This document shows positions 48,689 through 62,307 of a DNA stretch of 64,000 nucleotides, piece after piece; position 1 is the stretch's first letter, and each line of letters begins with the position of its first letter. The stretch is taken from the NCBI GenBank assembly GCA_026413225.1, contig CM048591.1, positions 4,355,001 to 4,419,000 on the forward strand, given 5' to 3'. The position numbers were made by a program, and so were the translations under genes. Source of the DNA: Otis tarda. Its lineage: Eukaryota > Chordata > Aves > Otidiformes > Otididae. The notes under the pieces were generated by a model. The model was not told where the DNA came from, searched no databases, and was given only the letters and a program-made list of their open reading frames with translations.

Positions 48689-50904
48689 AATTCGATGACT
48701 CAGATATTTAAGGAAGCTGCCACAGTTTAAAAAGTCTCTGTGGGTCAGCTGAGCTGTGGTTATTTTGTGTGTGCACAATTTTAACCCACATCCAACAGAA
48801 AGCAACACGTGATCTTAATGCTTTTCATTGCAGTCTACGTCAAGATGAAGGATCCCACACTAGTAGTAGACTAAAAGAATACACAAGGGTGGTTACTGTC
48901 GGGTAACTCCATAAGCCACGGCAAATTGGTTTGATTTTTCACCCCTCAGTCTCGTGAGCAGAGCATAAGACTTCTCTTCTTTCTTTTACCGGGTATCCCC
49001 AAGGGACAGCTCGTAACTCTGGTATTGTCATCACATCTCAAAGTAGGGGAAGAATATCCTGATGGCTACTGACCCAGATGCAAAATAAAATCTAAACTGA
49101 TATTGCAGTAGTGAAGTGACAAGAGTTTTCAGCAATCTTTCTGGGTCAGTGTTCATGTTTTCCAGACACAGACATGCTGGCCTTCAGACATTGCAACAAC
49201 TCCCCTTCCCTCCCCTTACACAGACATGAGAACACACTAGATATACAATGATATTATTGGCAAGGTCTTACTTTTTTTTTTTGTATTGAAGTTGTGAATA
49301 ACAATATAAAATTTAGATTCGGGAACTCCAGAGAAGGGAATATCAATGAAAATTAATGATAGAGATGCAATGGGTTTACTTCTAAGTCCGGAGTTTCCCT
49401 TTTCACAAGGATCCAAATTTCAGTGCTTCAGGGGCCCAAGGTTATTGATCACTATTAATCTCTTAAATCCATCTGTTTCTCACAAGTGCACAACCAGGAA
49501 AACAAAGACCTGACATCCATCAATATTAGTGAAGGACATAAGCTGTATCATACTAAAGAACTCAGGAATTGCAGACATTTGTTGAGGAACTGATTTCCCA
49601 GTCCTTCTGTCTCTCTACAAAGCAGCCATCATTTTCAATGCTACGTCAGATAGCCACATCAGATTGTCTTCCTTCTCCACTCTTAGATGCACCTTTAGGG
49701 AGAACAAAGCACAACAAATGCTCTGTCCTACGCTGCCCAATATCTTCCTCATCACTTTTTATCTGCCAGTGTCTTCTGTTTATTTATTCATTTATTTCCC
49801 TCCTGAGTCCCTTTGGAAATTTGTGGTTGATGATGATTTGTCTCATGCAAAAAGCCTTTGCAATGGGATTCTGGAGCAAATTTCATGTCACCAAGAGTAT
49901 GAAAGGATGGATTGAAGTCAGTGCTAAAAGGAGCCTAAGGCTGCTGCTGAAAGAAAAGTTCCAGTTTTCTGTTCTATAGCTTTTGAAGAAGACTTAAAAA
50001 ATAAAACAAGGCCTTAGCAATAGTTTTTAGAACCTGAACATAACAGATAACTCTATGGAAGATTTATTTGGAACTTTAAACCTTTTTATTAACATTATGA
50101 ATGTCTGGATTGTACATTGCCTCTGAACTGGATAAAATACCCTGTATTCTTTTTCATATTGAATACAATAACATTTGCAGCACAGATCTAAAATATTATC
50201 CTCATAGCAATGCTAGAACTTTATTTTATGTTTATTTCAAATTAAGGGTATAAGCAGATAACTGTAGATCCTCATATTTGCAAATACCAGAAAGTATCTA
50301 GAAGAGGAGCAATTTTTAAATAACCCAGTGGCCAGTCCTTGTCCTGGCACAATAAGTGCATACAAAAAGTGTCCCATAAACTATTCTTCTGCCACAATCT
50401 TCATGCTGACTTAAGCATTTTAAGCCCATTGCAGAGCTAGTAACTTCCCAAGCTGTACAGTTAGATTCACCCAGTTCTCCACTAGACCGAGGTTGATAAA
50501 AGATAGTGTGTCAAAGTCATAATTTCACAGTTTTTTTTCCCTGACAGACTGTCATATTACAATGACAAAATTGGGAAAACATTATAACATCACCAAAATT
50601 ACATTTAAAATACATATTAAATTGCTAACAGTTTGGGTGTGTGATTGTGTATGTGTAAATAATAAAGTTATAATAAGGTACCAAAAAATTAGTAAATTTT
50701 AACTTCAGATCTAAGACACAATTCTCCAAGGTTAAGAGGGTTGTTTTTCCTTCCTTGGTATCAAAGACTTGTCCAGTGTACCTTGCAGTGGGGTTAAGTA
50801 AGAATTTTTCCTGTGACAGCAAGATGCTTCATGGATGGGGTGGTATTGTGGTCTTTTCAGGTAACTGAAAGTCACCAGAAAACTACTCTTTCAGTGTCCT
50901 ATTC

Positions 50905-51901
50905 ATCATAGAATCATATAATGGTTTGGATTGGAAGGGACATTTAAAGGCCATCTGATTCAACCCCCTGCAAGGAGCAGGGACATCTTCTGCAGATCAG
51001 GTTGCTCAGAGCCCCTGAGTCCAACCTGGCCTGGAATGTTTCCAGGGTGGGGCATCCACCACCTCTCTGGGCAGTCTGGGACAGTGTTCCACCACCCTAC
51101 TTGTAAAAATTTTTTTCCTAACATCCAATCTAAATCTACTTCCCTGTATTTTAAAACCATTATCCCTTGTCCTGTCACAACAGGCCTTACTGAAGAGTTT
51201 CTCCCTGTCTTTCCTGTAGGCCCCCTTGAGGTACTGCAAGATCGCTATAAGATCTCCCCGAAGCCTCCTTTTCTCCAAGTTGAACAGCCCCAACTCTCTC
51301 AGCCTGTCCTCATAGGAGAGGTGCTCCAGCCCTCTTATAATCTTTGTGACACTCCTCTGGACCCTCTCCAATTGGTCCATGTCCTTATGTTGGGGGCTCC
51401 AGAACTGGACACAGTACTCCAGGTGAGGCCTCACCAAAGCAGAGCAGAGGGGCAGAATCACCTCCCTCGACCTGTTGGCCGTGTTCCTCTTGATGAACCC
51501 AGGATGCAGTTGGCCCCCTGGGCTGCAAGGGTGCACTGTCGGCTCATGCTGAGCTTCTCATCTACAATCACTCCCAAGGCCTTCTCCTCAGGGATGGTCT
51601 TGATCCATTCTCCGCCCAGCTCTGACATTGCCATGACCCACGTGCAGGACCTTGCACTTGGCCTGGCTGAACTTCATGAGGTTTGCATGTGCCCACCTCT
51701 CCAGGCTGTCCAAGTCGCTCTGGATGGCATCCCACTCCTCCAGCGTGTTGATGGCATCACACAGCTTGATGTTATTAGCAAATTTGCTGAGGGTGCACTC
51801 TATCCCATTGTCCATGTCGCTGACAAAGATGTTGAACAGGGCTGGGCCCAACACGGACCCCTGAGGAATGCTACTTGTCACTGGTCTCCACTTGGACATC
51901 A
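50905..51901 (-). mobile_element. CR1 retrotransposon, RT C-terminal half plus 3' UTR
   Basis: A minus-strand CR1 of about 1 kb. Its 3' end is on the left (ATCATAGAATCATATAATGG, the reverse of the ATTCTATGAT tail). Next come the 3' UTR (GGGGCATCCACCACCTC), the ORF2 C-terminus and part of the reverse transcriptase. The 5' truncation point is near 51901, after CCAGTGGAGACCAAG read in reverse. It is one of the least eroded CR1 copies in the window. Confidence 0.95.
51006..51901 (-). pseudogene. CR1 ORF2 RT C-terminal fragment, catalytic site lost
   Basis: Read leftward from 51902, the frame gives PQGSVLGPALFN (RT motif B region), then FANN at 51771-51782 where CR1 normally has FADD. Both catalytic aspartates are changed to Asn. 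[10 protein letters not shown] follows, then a stop at 51588-51590. Frame is lost between about 51590 and 51500. From about 51500 the C-terminus is readable: [34 protein letters not shown] and [19 protein letters not shown], which is the typical CR1 end of ORF2. The copy is dead as an enzyme. The opposite strand carries a 365-codon open frame, described in the findings. Confidence 0.94.
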
Positions 51902-54900
51902 TGTCTCATGGAAAATTAGATTTCATAACTTTATACTCCCCATGGTTTTGTCTGGGTTTGGTGGGAATGAAATAATTGAAATCTTGGATGAAATAATCTT
52001 ACTGCCTATTACCATGTTAGAAGGTTGAGTTTTTAGGTGTTCAAGTTGTTTATCTTGCTTCATAATATGTGGTTTGTCCTAGGGAATTAAGTCAAACCTA
52101 ACAAAATCTCCAGCTATAGGCATGGAAATGTCTGTACAATCCAATATTGTGTTTTGGACCAGGCTTCTGTTAAAGACTTCTGTGAGTTTCTTTATGAGCA
52201 GCTTAGATATTTGATCTCTCAAGCTGATGGCTTAAGTATGGAGATGATGAGATGTGACCGAATTCCCACTCTCATATAAATAACATAGCTCTCTGCCAGT
52301 AAACTGGGATTGCAGTTTGAAATTAAATAGTTTGGGACATTTTGGTTTCTGAAGTACTACATCGTTTGCCTTACAGTATCCCAGTAATAATGTCTACTAG
52401 TTAATCTATTTCCCAGACGTCTGACTATTAGTATATATTGAATAATTTGGAATTAAATGGTCCCTTCCTTGTCCTACTTCTGTTGATCTTCTGGGGAGGC
52501 TTTGCATTTTAGGTATTTATTTCTTTGCTTTCCCTGCTTTTGCCCATGTGGCATCCATGCTAATCAGGTCTCTGATGTCCTTGATCGTATGTAGCCAGGA
52601 TACTGGTTTTGTAGACTCCTGTTTTGGATTCCTGAGAATCCAAAAAGCCTCTGCTTTCAGTGATCAGAGTGTTATAATTCAACTGAATACATCTTCAGTG
52701 GTGCTATGTATCCTTTATTCACACATCATGATGCTTCCAACATTTCTGAGAGTTGACTTGGCCTTCTTCTGTGTGACTATCAGTTCTAACAGAATAGTAC
52801 ATCAACAACTGGATACATTTCTTGGTAGATAATCATAAAATCTTTTACGCATAAGCCAGCTTGGCTGAGGATTTCCATATCTTTTCATGTTTTCTTTAGT
52901 TTCCTCCAGTTGAGAATCTCATATACTAGTTTATTTTCATATTTTCAATGTGCAGTGTTTTCTGGATGAGAAGCCAACTTTATACAGCTCATTTCATTAC
53001 ATGTGATACTGCAGGCTTGGTAGCATGCACTGAAGTCATGCTGAAAATGGGTTTTCACCATTTTCATTTCAAACGGTTACCCTTTCCTGGAAAGAGCACA
53101 CCTTCTTTTTGTCGGGCACAATGATATCCACTCAAATGGTACCAAGTGTCCCTTGAAGGCAATGACGCCTTATGCTTCATTCAGGCCACTCTGTGTAGCC
53201 TCTTTCTCCTTGTCATCTACTCTGCATTGATAGCTGGCCAGCAGTTTTTTTTGAGACACAAGATAGCTGAATCAAGCAATCATTTTGCGAAGCACCTTTA
53301 TCCAGTTGACATATCAAGGATTCAAAGACATTTAAGAAGCTTAGTAGATAGTTACTTTATAAATCCTAACGGTAATAATCATTTTAATATATTTCTGAGC
53401 AGCTATTTGCTGTAACAATTCTATATTTGAGTAAGTATTGGAAGGCACTAGAATAGATGAATTTTTCAATTTATCATACCTCAACAAGTTGTAACCTTGT
53501 CTTAATTTTGTTTATTTTCAATTTCAAATATATTCAGTGACTCTTTCTCGCAAACAGATGGGGTTGTGATTGTGACCTGCCACAGCTTCTGTCGCGCTTC
53601 CTCTGTGGGCTATGCATGGGTGTAGGTGGATTTACATACATACATAAGTGCTAAACTAGAGACAGTGATGAGTGATTCAGAACAACTCCCAGCCAGGGTT
53701 TCTAACACCTGTTTTCCTGCGCAGTCATGAAAAGAAGCAGGAATCAACCTGTTGTAGGAGCTTAGCTTGGGTATAGTGATATTTCTGTGGGAAGTATCAA
53801 TGTCATGACATTGCCGAAGATTCTGAGAGGGATGCATCTGCAACACCAGGTATAGCTTTGCTGCACTTTATCAAATCACTAGTGTAAGCATACGTTTTCT
53901 TCTTGGACCCGCTGGCACTGTTTGTTGGTGAGATGATATCCTATTATTTCCTCCAGACAAAAGAAGGTAAAAAGATACAACACAGCCCCAGGGAGAGTTT
54001 TAGGAAAAGAAAATGGAAATGGATCCTAAACCTGGAAAGCCAAGATTGGTCCCAAACAAATCAGAGCACAGAAAACAAAAACAAGGACCTCAATCCGTGT
54101 CCTTTTAAATCTGCAAATAAGCAAGTCTAACTCATGGTGCACAAGAATAAGCTGTAAAAGGAGGACATTTGCTCTGAGAAACTGAAGAGATGGGCAAGCA
54201 CAAAGAGGAAACATCTGTCAAATTCAGTACTGAAGTCTGAAAGAGTTGAGAAGTCAGGGAATGATGAGGTCAGTACTGCTTCTGAATGAGGACAAGTTTA
54301 TAGATATGCTGCACTGTCTCAGAAAAGTGAAAATTTTGAAGAGCTTGCACTTAGGAATAACATAAAATCACCAACAGTCGAAAAGATGAGAAGTGAAGGA
54401 GCAACCAGCTCAGGGATACTCAAGGGACAGAAAACAGCTTCCAGATTAAGATGATTTAATTTAGATGTTCATATGAAGGTGTACATATGAGAGTTGGGTG
54501 CCTAAGCAATCAGCACCCTAAACTAAGGTCAATGGAGAGGGAGTCAATACTGTCAGCAAAGGCCAGTGTAAGATTCAGCTCGTCATGTGACTGCACTGGT
54601 TGCTGAACAGTTTCTATTCATTGTACTGCACTGATGAGAGGCTTGTTTCAGTTACCAAAACACTGGCCTTTTGTGCCATGTGGGATGCCCTATATTATCT
54701 GACACATTGCTTGGGGCTGTTTGTTAGATATGACCTAAGACTTAAGGGAGATACATGCTCCTCTAGATCAACAATTAGAGACTACATTGTGTTCTAGAAA
54801 AGTCTCAGACACCATCTGCTACGTGCATTTAGTCAACTGAATTGGACTTTGGATTGTACAGAGATCACAGATACTTATCTCATCTGTATACACCTAAATG

Positions 54901-54929
54901 TAGGTGTCTCAAATCTGTGATCTGAACTG
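51902..54929. other. Unannotated unique sequence
   Basis: No gene or repeat is recognised. It is AT-rich with short chance frames only (up to about 94 codons). Confidence 0.5.
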
Positions 54930-55064
54930 TAGAATCTTAGAATCCTAGAATAGTTTGAGTTGGAAGTGATCTTAAAGATAATCTAGTCCAATCCCTTTGC
55001 CATGGGCAGGGACAGCTTCCGCTAGACTGGGTAGCCCAAAGCCTCGTCCAACCTGGCCTTGAGA
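54930..55064 (-). mobile_element. CR1 retrotransposon 3' end fragment
   Basis: The reverse complement of a CR1 tail: AGAATCTTAGAATCCTAGAA, GTTTGAGTTGGAAGTGATC, CCATGGGCAGGGACAGCTTC, and CAACCTGGCCTTGA at the truncated 5' side. Confidence 0.93.
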
Positions 55065-57999
55065 ATCCTGTTGTAAATAACCAGTTATACTGAGATTAAT
55101 TTGAACTCTGGGCTTCTCATGCAAACCAGGCTTGTACAAGTAGGAATATACAGGGATTTAGGCCTTGCCAGAGGATGCTTTTCGTATCAACTGGTGTGTG
55201 AGTCATAGAGCATAGTACAAGAGATAAAGCAGAACAAAGAGAATGTGTGAGGTGTATATATCTGTGGCTCTGGAAAATAAATTTTGCATTGATACTGTCT
55301 AATTTATTTATTTAGAAAGAAACTGAGATTTGGGCAGTCAAGGAGACAGAAATAGCTAGGCAAGAACTAAATAATTAAGACAACTTAAAAATCAAGAAAA
55401 GGGAAAATGCTTGCAATGGTTTGGAAAAAAAAAAAAACCAGAAAAAAAAGACAAGAAATCATTATCTACTACTGTCTACCTATCAAAGCATTCTTTAAAG
55501 GGAATAAAAGTCTTATTTTCTACGGGAAATTTTCAGATTTACTATAAAACTTTGATTTTACATTAGAAAACTAAAATAAGGAAAATTTAAAATTACAATA
55601 TTCTTTCAGGACAGTCCTGATGTTTCTTCCTCCCTCTACAAGTAATTTATGGATTATTCTTTTTACAAATAAAAAGATGACAGTTGCAGGAGCAGGGGGG
55701 ACGGGGGTCCACACTGGTTTGGGGAACTCTCCTCCCCTCTAAAAAGAATTAAAACTGAGGATCTTGGTCTTTGCTATTTCTCAAACAGCTTTACTGGTCA
55801 GTAATGTTGTCATTCTGTTTCGCCAGTTCTGTTGTATGGCAAGAAGCGAAGCACAATCTATATTTATAATTATTATCTGCTACTGTTGGGGAAGGAACGG
55901 TTAGTTTCCCTCAGTTCATAATGTTCCCTATCTGTGACATGTCCTGTCCTTTTGGCTTCTCTACAGCAGTTTTGAACAGGTTATTTTTAGTCTTATTATT
56001 ATTTCTTTCTGCCTGTGTTTTCAAGTTGCCCTCTGACTCTAATTAAAGTCTCCTTAGGCTTGTGCATGTGAAAAGCTAACAAGTTCACCCAGTCAAGATC
56101 TCTCTTAATTACCATGCAAAGCAGGAGTTCAAGTGAGGAGAACATCAAACAGTTTTTATGTGACATATGAGAGCTTGACACTGTATTTTGACAGGCCTGT
56201 TGTAGAATACAAGATGCCACTAAAATACATTTTAAAAGTAATCTCCCAGCTTACACATCCACCACAAAACAAGCCGATGGTGTAGAGAGCAAGCTGTACA
56301 ACATGCCGTATAGAGCAAAAGACAGTGTTTGACGTGTTATTGATGTGTTATATAAACAATGGTACAATCCAAAACACGATGAGTTTTGGTTTTGTTTCTT
56401 AGGTGTGGTGACATTTAGAGATGAAGCAAATCTACAGGCCAGTTCTTCAGATCTAGGTGACTGCAATGTAGCTGCTTGGTGAAAGGTTAAGTGGACCTTC
56501 ACCATTAACAACCTGCCACAGCAAGAGCTAAACAGTGCAGCCTTTCTAGGTAGGAGTAGAGGGCAACCACATTTTCTGCAGGTTTAACGCAGAGAGAAGG
56601 CATAATGCAACCTCATTATAGTAGGTGTCTATGCACCAAAATAGATTTGATTTTTTCATCTAAATTGTCTTTATCATCACTATAAGCTGTAGTTTCCATT
56701 ATTCAGGTGCTTAGAAAGCCAGGCTGTGAACCCATTCCTTCCTTTTAGGCTGCAGTTCATCCACTCTAGGCTGAGACTAATCATGCCAAAAGGCTGCATT
56801 TTTTCCCACTGCTTGTAAAAGGAGCCAAAGGTCAGTCTTTTAGATGTCAACACTGCAAGGGTCTTCACTTAGTCACATGAACCCCATCAGTGTACAAATC
56901 TCTCTCTGTTTTCTATGTTCTATCTTAAAATTTTAGCTCTCCAAGTAAGCATAAAGCATGTAAACTAGTTGAGGAGGAAGACAAGCTGGGACTGGGAGAA
57001 AGGAAGAAGGGAGGGTGGATATATCAGTGTATAATACCAGAGCCAAAACAAACAGGTAGTTTTTACTGAAACCTTTTCTCTTTCCACAGAATGTTTGTTG
57101 CCATTGCTAAAATTGTCTTTTTCTTGGAAAATGTATTGTTTGGTTGAAGTCTTGAGCTATTGCAAATAAGACAGAGAAACAACAGAAGACGTGTGAAGAG
57201 AACGTCAGTGAAAAGTATGAGAGGTTAATTTCCAGCTCCATTCATAACTCACTGTCGTCAGCAATGCCGTGAGCACCCTGCAGTCCTACGACAGCAGGAA
57301 TGGGTGAGTCAAGTCCTGTGGACGTGTAGATAACTATACAGAACTCCTGCACGACAAGCACCTTTTATTTCACCCTTCACGGTGCCACTCAGCAGTGACC
57401 TCATCAGTTGCAAGATCAACACAGTGAATGAGAAGAGGTGGAGAAAGGAAGAATGCAAGACAGAGAAAGACCAGAAATACATGGAAGAGTAGAGAAAGGG
57501 ATCTACAATGAGAAAAGCACACTAGTTTTTTTTAACAGTTGCATGGAGCCAATCACGCATCTTTTTGGTTGAGGGTGATGCTTCTGGAAGATGCCCATGG
57601 CATCTCAGCTGCAATTTCTGCATTCCACTGTCAATATGAATGCAATGTTAACAGTGAAATTATTTCATACAGTGCATTGCAGCTTAAATATTTAGAGTTG
57701 CCTAGCTGCATCTGAGCTGCAAAGCAGCCACTTGTCTGAGCAAAATTTGGGACTGAATGGCAGAGGAATTCTGCATTGCCTCACAACTCAGGCCAAAAGG
57801 AGGCAACAGCCACCAAATTTTGTTTTCTGCTCATCCCTGTCTGAGACAAGCAACGATTTCCTTAGAATTGGATGCAAGTACAAAATATGCTTGGAGGCAA
57901 AATAATGTGCAGAGACTGGAAACATAGCATCTCCTATCTTAGAACATCTTAGGCATCCATTATTAGAGTTGCATTTACCTAAACGTATTTCAGTGTGAA

Positions 58000-58300
58000 T
58001 TGTCTTGTAAAGGAGTGTATGTAGACAGCATTGTAGTTATTGTAACAGCCACGGGGCCTCCCTGGATGGCGTAGCACAACATACTCTACTTAATGTTGAC
58101 ACTGTTCAGTGGAACAATTATTACAATCAATTTGACTTCTAATGCGACTTCTCTTGTAAATCTCTGGGTCATTAACCTTAACAACATCAATGTACTGTCA
58201 GTATCCAATTCCACCAAATTAGTGTCCGAGTTAATAGGAGAAGGAATGTATTAATGTGTTATTGGTGACTAATAAAGACAGCAGCCCTCTAATGTGCTAT
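58000..58300. other. Candidate conserved non-coding element
   Basis: A repeat-free stretch with GGAACAATTATTACAATCAA (SOX- and homeodomain-like cores) near 58112 and GTGTTATTGGTGACTAATAA near 58255. Conservation is a guess from texture. Confidence 0.25.
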
Positions 58301-59000
58301 GAAGAACAGCTGAAGCATGCAAGAGAAGAGGAAGCAGACAAAGTCAGGGCAAATACATTCGGTGGTCTATGTCAGGTCATCAAACCAGGTGTTAAACAGC
58401 TTAACCTGTTTACCACAGACTGAGGATGACCAGGGATGGGGCTGGGTCCGTGGCATACAACAGAACAATCATATGGTTGTACTAGAAAGAAAGGGACAAC
58501 ACTCCTGACTATGAAAATATTTAGGTTTTTTAGCCCACATCATGCTCCATAACATAGCTTGCACTTCAGAGAACTCAGGTTATGCTGGGCTGACACAAAC
58601 AGGCCTTTGCATCAGTGCCATCCAGTTTATCTTCCAGCTGGCAGGCTCTAAGTGATGTCTTCTGATATTGTTTGAGATGGCTCTTTACTGAGAGGATAGG
58701 TGTCACAACCCATCACGTCCACCACCGTGAAAGGAACGCTGAGTGCTCACAACCCAGCAGAAAGGGTGCACCAAGGCTCTGGAGGGAGCAACCGAGTGAG
58801 CGCTGAAAATTCCACTGACATCCAAGTGTCGGGAGGAGCATCGTGTTTGAAGTTGACTTCTGCCAGCTTGCATTAGTGGAGAATGTGGGTGGGTGACCGT
58901 GGCATGACACAGGCAGGATTTGGATTCCGTTTAATGCCCTCAACATCAGTCTTTACCTTTAATTACCAAATGGGCAATATATTCCTCTTCCAAGAAAAGC

Positions 59001-59026
59001 TATACGATATAGCTATATGATATAGC
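59001..59026 (+). repeat. 13-bp tandem pair
   Basis: TATACGATATAGC is followed directly by TATATGATATAGC, one mismatch apart. Confidence 0.85.
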
Positions 59027-59464
59027 ATACAATAATGCTTCAACAGACATCCCTCAATAATAACAAAGAAAAGCTAAGATAACATTACTTTTATCCCCCA
59101 CATTCCCAAGGATCTTTATAGCTTTCTAAACCAAAACTACCAGTTCAACACCAGAAATCCTTTAAAATCAACCTTTTGGAGCAGAAGAAAAGGACATGAA
59201 GAATTAGTAACAAGTTTAATCACAAAGGCAATATTTCTTGAACAAAATAGATTAAGTTCTTCATTTAAGGATTGGCAGAATCACGGCAGAATCACCAGGT
59301 TAATACCTTTTCCTATAGAAAAAGTGCTATAGGATTTTAAAGTTTATCTTATGATTAGGATTCTTTTCTTAGGGCTGAAAAACCTCATTCTGCATTCTGG
59401 TAGGGCACTATCACTGATGCTTAATTTCTATTCTGCAAATCCATACACAGAGGTAAAGAAAATC

Positions 59465-59491
59465 AATAATAATAATAATAATAATAATAAT
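59465..59491 (+). repeat. Microsatellite (AAT)9
   Basis: Nine perfect AAT units. It creates a run of Asn codons in a chance frame. Confidence 0.97.
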
Positions 59492-62105
59492 CCCTTATAT
59501 TTTGGCAAAACAGATACTAAATGTATAAAACTACAAACAAAAGACTTCAGCAAGTTTTATATTACTGAGAACTTTTGTCCTGCACAGCTGATCAAACCCC
59601 ATGGTTATTTATTTGCTAAAAATTCCAATTTTCTCCTATCATGAAAACCTGATGAAATGTGTAATTGAAAACTCATAATGAATGAAATTTTAACCATCTC
59701 TATTCTTTAAAAACACCCAGAAAACTCTGCTGGGATAGCCTGGTACCAAACCTGTCAAATAGTTTCCAATACTATTGATGAATTCTGGATGAGGCTTTTG
59801 TATATGGTTAAGCTTATCATTTCTCTCATAAAATGGGATTAGTTTCACCTAACTTCAGCCATCTAATATCTTAGGTGTCTAAACTGAGATAGTTAAATGA
59901 TTCTGTTCTATAACCAATAGCTTTAGACAAATCCCCCAGGGTGGGAGGGGAGGGAGAGAAGGGGTTGCAGTTACCTGAGTCAGGTAAAGTAACCTGGGGG
60001 AAAGAATAATCGTTCACTGGTATCTCTCCCCATTGATGGAGGAAGGAACTGAGATGATTAGTTCAAAGCTGATTACATCTTTGACTTTTGTATGACTAAA
60101 TACAGCTCTGAGACAAGTCATACTTCTTCTGATCAATTAACTTGTGAGGCGGGGCAGTGACATGTCATGCAGAACTCTATTGACAGGCAGAAAAAAATAT
60201 TTGTACCTAATTAAAATATTATAGAAAGAGAAATAAAAGGTGGGACATAATTTATCGTTTTACTTTGCTGCCAGGGGTTATCATGTGGATTTTCTCCCTT
60301 TCCTGGATGCCAAAGTAGCAGACTTTACCTTATCTTCATCTTTCTTTCCTTGCCTTTTTTAATGCTGCAAGAACACAGAGTTTGACACTTGTATTGTTTT
60401 GCCTTAGGCTGCATCTGCAAGAGAAAATGGAGGCAATAGCTGTACTTTCAGCAATAGGTAGCCTAAGAACTTTGTTTTTTTATTATTCAGGATGAGGCAG
60501 GAAGTTTTTATTTCTCCAGGCCATTTCCATGGCATGAATTATGAATGTCATATTATTACATATTTGAGAATGTGTTAACTGCGTAAGACCCGCAAATGGG
60601 GACTGTGGAGAGGGAGGATCACACTAGGATCGCACTAAATTATGTGAAGAAACAGAGTGAATTTTCAGCATGTGTGCAGATTATAATTTTGGTTTATATT
60701 CCTATCATTTAGAAAAAAAAACCAATGCTGTTTCATTTAATACAAATATACAGGATATTTTATATATGGATTAATTAGTACGCGAAATATCGTAAACAAT
60801 ACCTAATATTTGATAGCACTTTCCTTGAATATAGCACTTCATGAACATTGGGTGCCATTGTCTCTTGAGATTCAGCCTCTTTGCATCACTCAGGAGCTGC
60901 AAAAAGATCTGAAACCATTAGAAACAGCCAAATAATGCAAAACCAGCAGATTCACATATACCAGTCTAAACTGGCATAAACCAACACTGCTGTTGAAAGA
61001 GGCAGTCGCACCTGCCATTTATTCCTACCCAGACTGTAGAATCCAGCCAACAAAAACCCAAGCGTTGAATTGATTAGTTTTAATCAGCTCCCTTAACCTG
61101 TTTGGCGTGTGGTTGCACAATGCTTTTGTTGGCATATGGAAGGAGGTGCTGTAGGGACAGAGGAGGATGAGGCTCACTCCTTTATTTGCTGCATCAGCTC
61201 ATGCTGGCTTAAAGTTGAACATGAAACCATGGCTGAATATTGTTATCACCTACAGATAGAGATCCACCACAATGGGCACAGGCTTCCACCTCTATCGTAT
61301 GAGTTGTGCGTGGGGAAGCAGCTGTAACAGAGCACTTCTTCCATCCCATGTGTTGGCCAAGCTGCCGGTTTGTTGTCTGTTCAGAAGAGAAGTGGACTCT
61401 CTCAGTGCTGAATGTTGAAGGGCAAGAAGGGCTGCTCTACTGAAAGAGCTATGTTAGTCAAACACAAATTATTGGACTCCATGCAGCAGTAACTGAATAA
61501 ATTTTTTATTGCCTGCCTTACGCCAGAGGTCAGACTCAATGAGATAATCCTCCTTTATGGCCTTAAACTGTATAAAAACAGATAAAATTAATCCAGAGGA
61601 CACTCTTGTGCCTGTAGATGTCTGTAGATATCTGCTGTATCTGACTTTCGGTATTTGGGGTCATTTTAATTCACAGGCTCTTCTTTTTCTTCCATTATTA
61701 GATTTTCTGTCCTTGCAGCTTCCAGTCTTTATGGTCTCATAGGCAAAAGTAATGAGTGAGTAATGTGAGCAGCATCTTTCTTCGCTCTCCCTGCCAACCT
61801 AGACCACAGTCACAGCCTCCTTAGCTTTCAGGGGTTTTAATTTTCTATAGCCATGAGGAAAGTCAGAACATCTCCTGGGCAGAATACAGTCTGCAACTCA
61901 CAGGTCAGAGGCTATTGTTCTAACACATGGCTTCTCAGGAGGACAGGTCACATGAGGCTTATCTTTCCTTTCTTGGTTTAAGAAGAAAGAAGGAATTTTC
62001 ATCTCTGTCATGGTTCAGAGAAGAAGTCTGAAGGGTCAGTGTCCCAGGAAAAAGGTTGAGGAGCATTGCCATACTACTTTTCAGGTTATTTCTGTTTCCA
62101 CTGAG

Positions 62106-62130
62106 GAAAAAAAACAAAACAAAACAAAAC
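62106..62130 (+). repeat. Short (AAAAC)n repeat
   Basis: An A run followed by about four AAAAC units. It is a simple repeat with no element attached. Confidence 0.85.
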
Positions 62131-62307
62131 CAACTTGTTTAATCATGAAGTGTGGACTGTATGTGACATTTTGTTGTATACTTGCACCTAACCACAATAG
62201 CGTACCGCTAATAATGCTTCCTGACAGGTATTAGTGAATTTTTCTTTGCAGCTCTCAGGAGACATGAACAAGTGCTATTCTTGGGTTTTTGGATGGAAAT
62301 CAAGGAA

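Larger units (their letters stand above)
31923..50904. other. Long unannotated stretch
   Basis: About 19 kb with no gene or young transposon recognised. It holds T21 at 32670-32690, T20 at 41973-41992 and A18 at 45737-45754. MIR-like remnants lie at 34166-34225 and 48617-48688, and a possible second piece of the palindromic family at about 44998-45075. A candidate conserved stretch lies at 32800-33060. Small frames of 60-136 codons occur, including 49569-49979, but none is recognisable. Confidence 0.5.

Noticed and set aside
49569-49979. 136-codon plus-strand frame
   Set aside because: Unrecognised peptide with low-complexity hydrophobic runs in AT-rich DNA. An overlapping frame is also open, so there is no sign of selection.
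59351-59644. 97-codon frame with a run of Asn
   Set aside because: The Asn run is the AAT microsatellite, and the rest has no recognisable feature.
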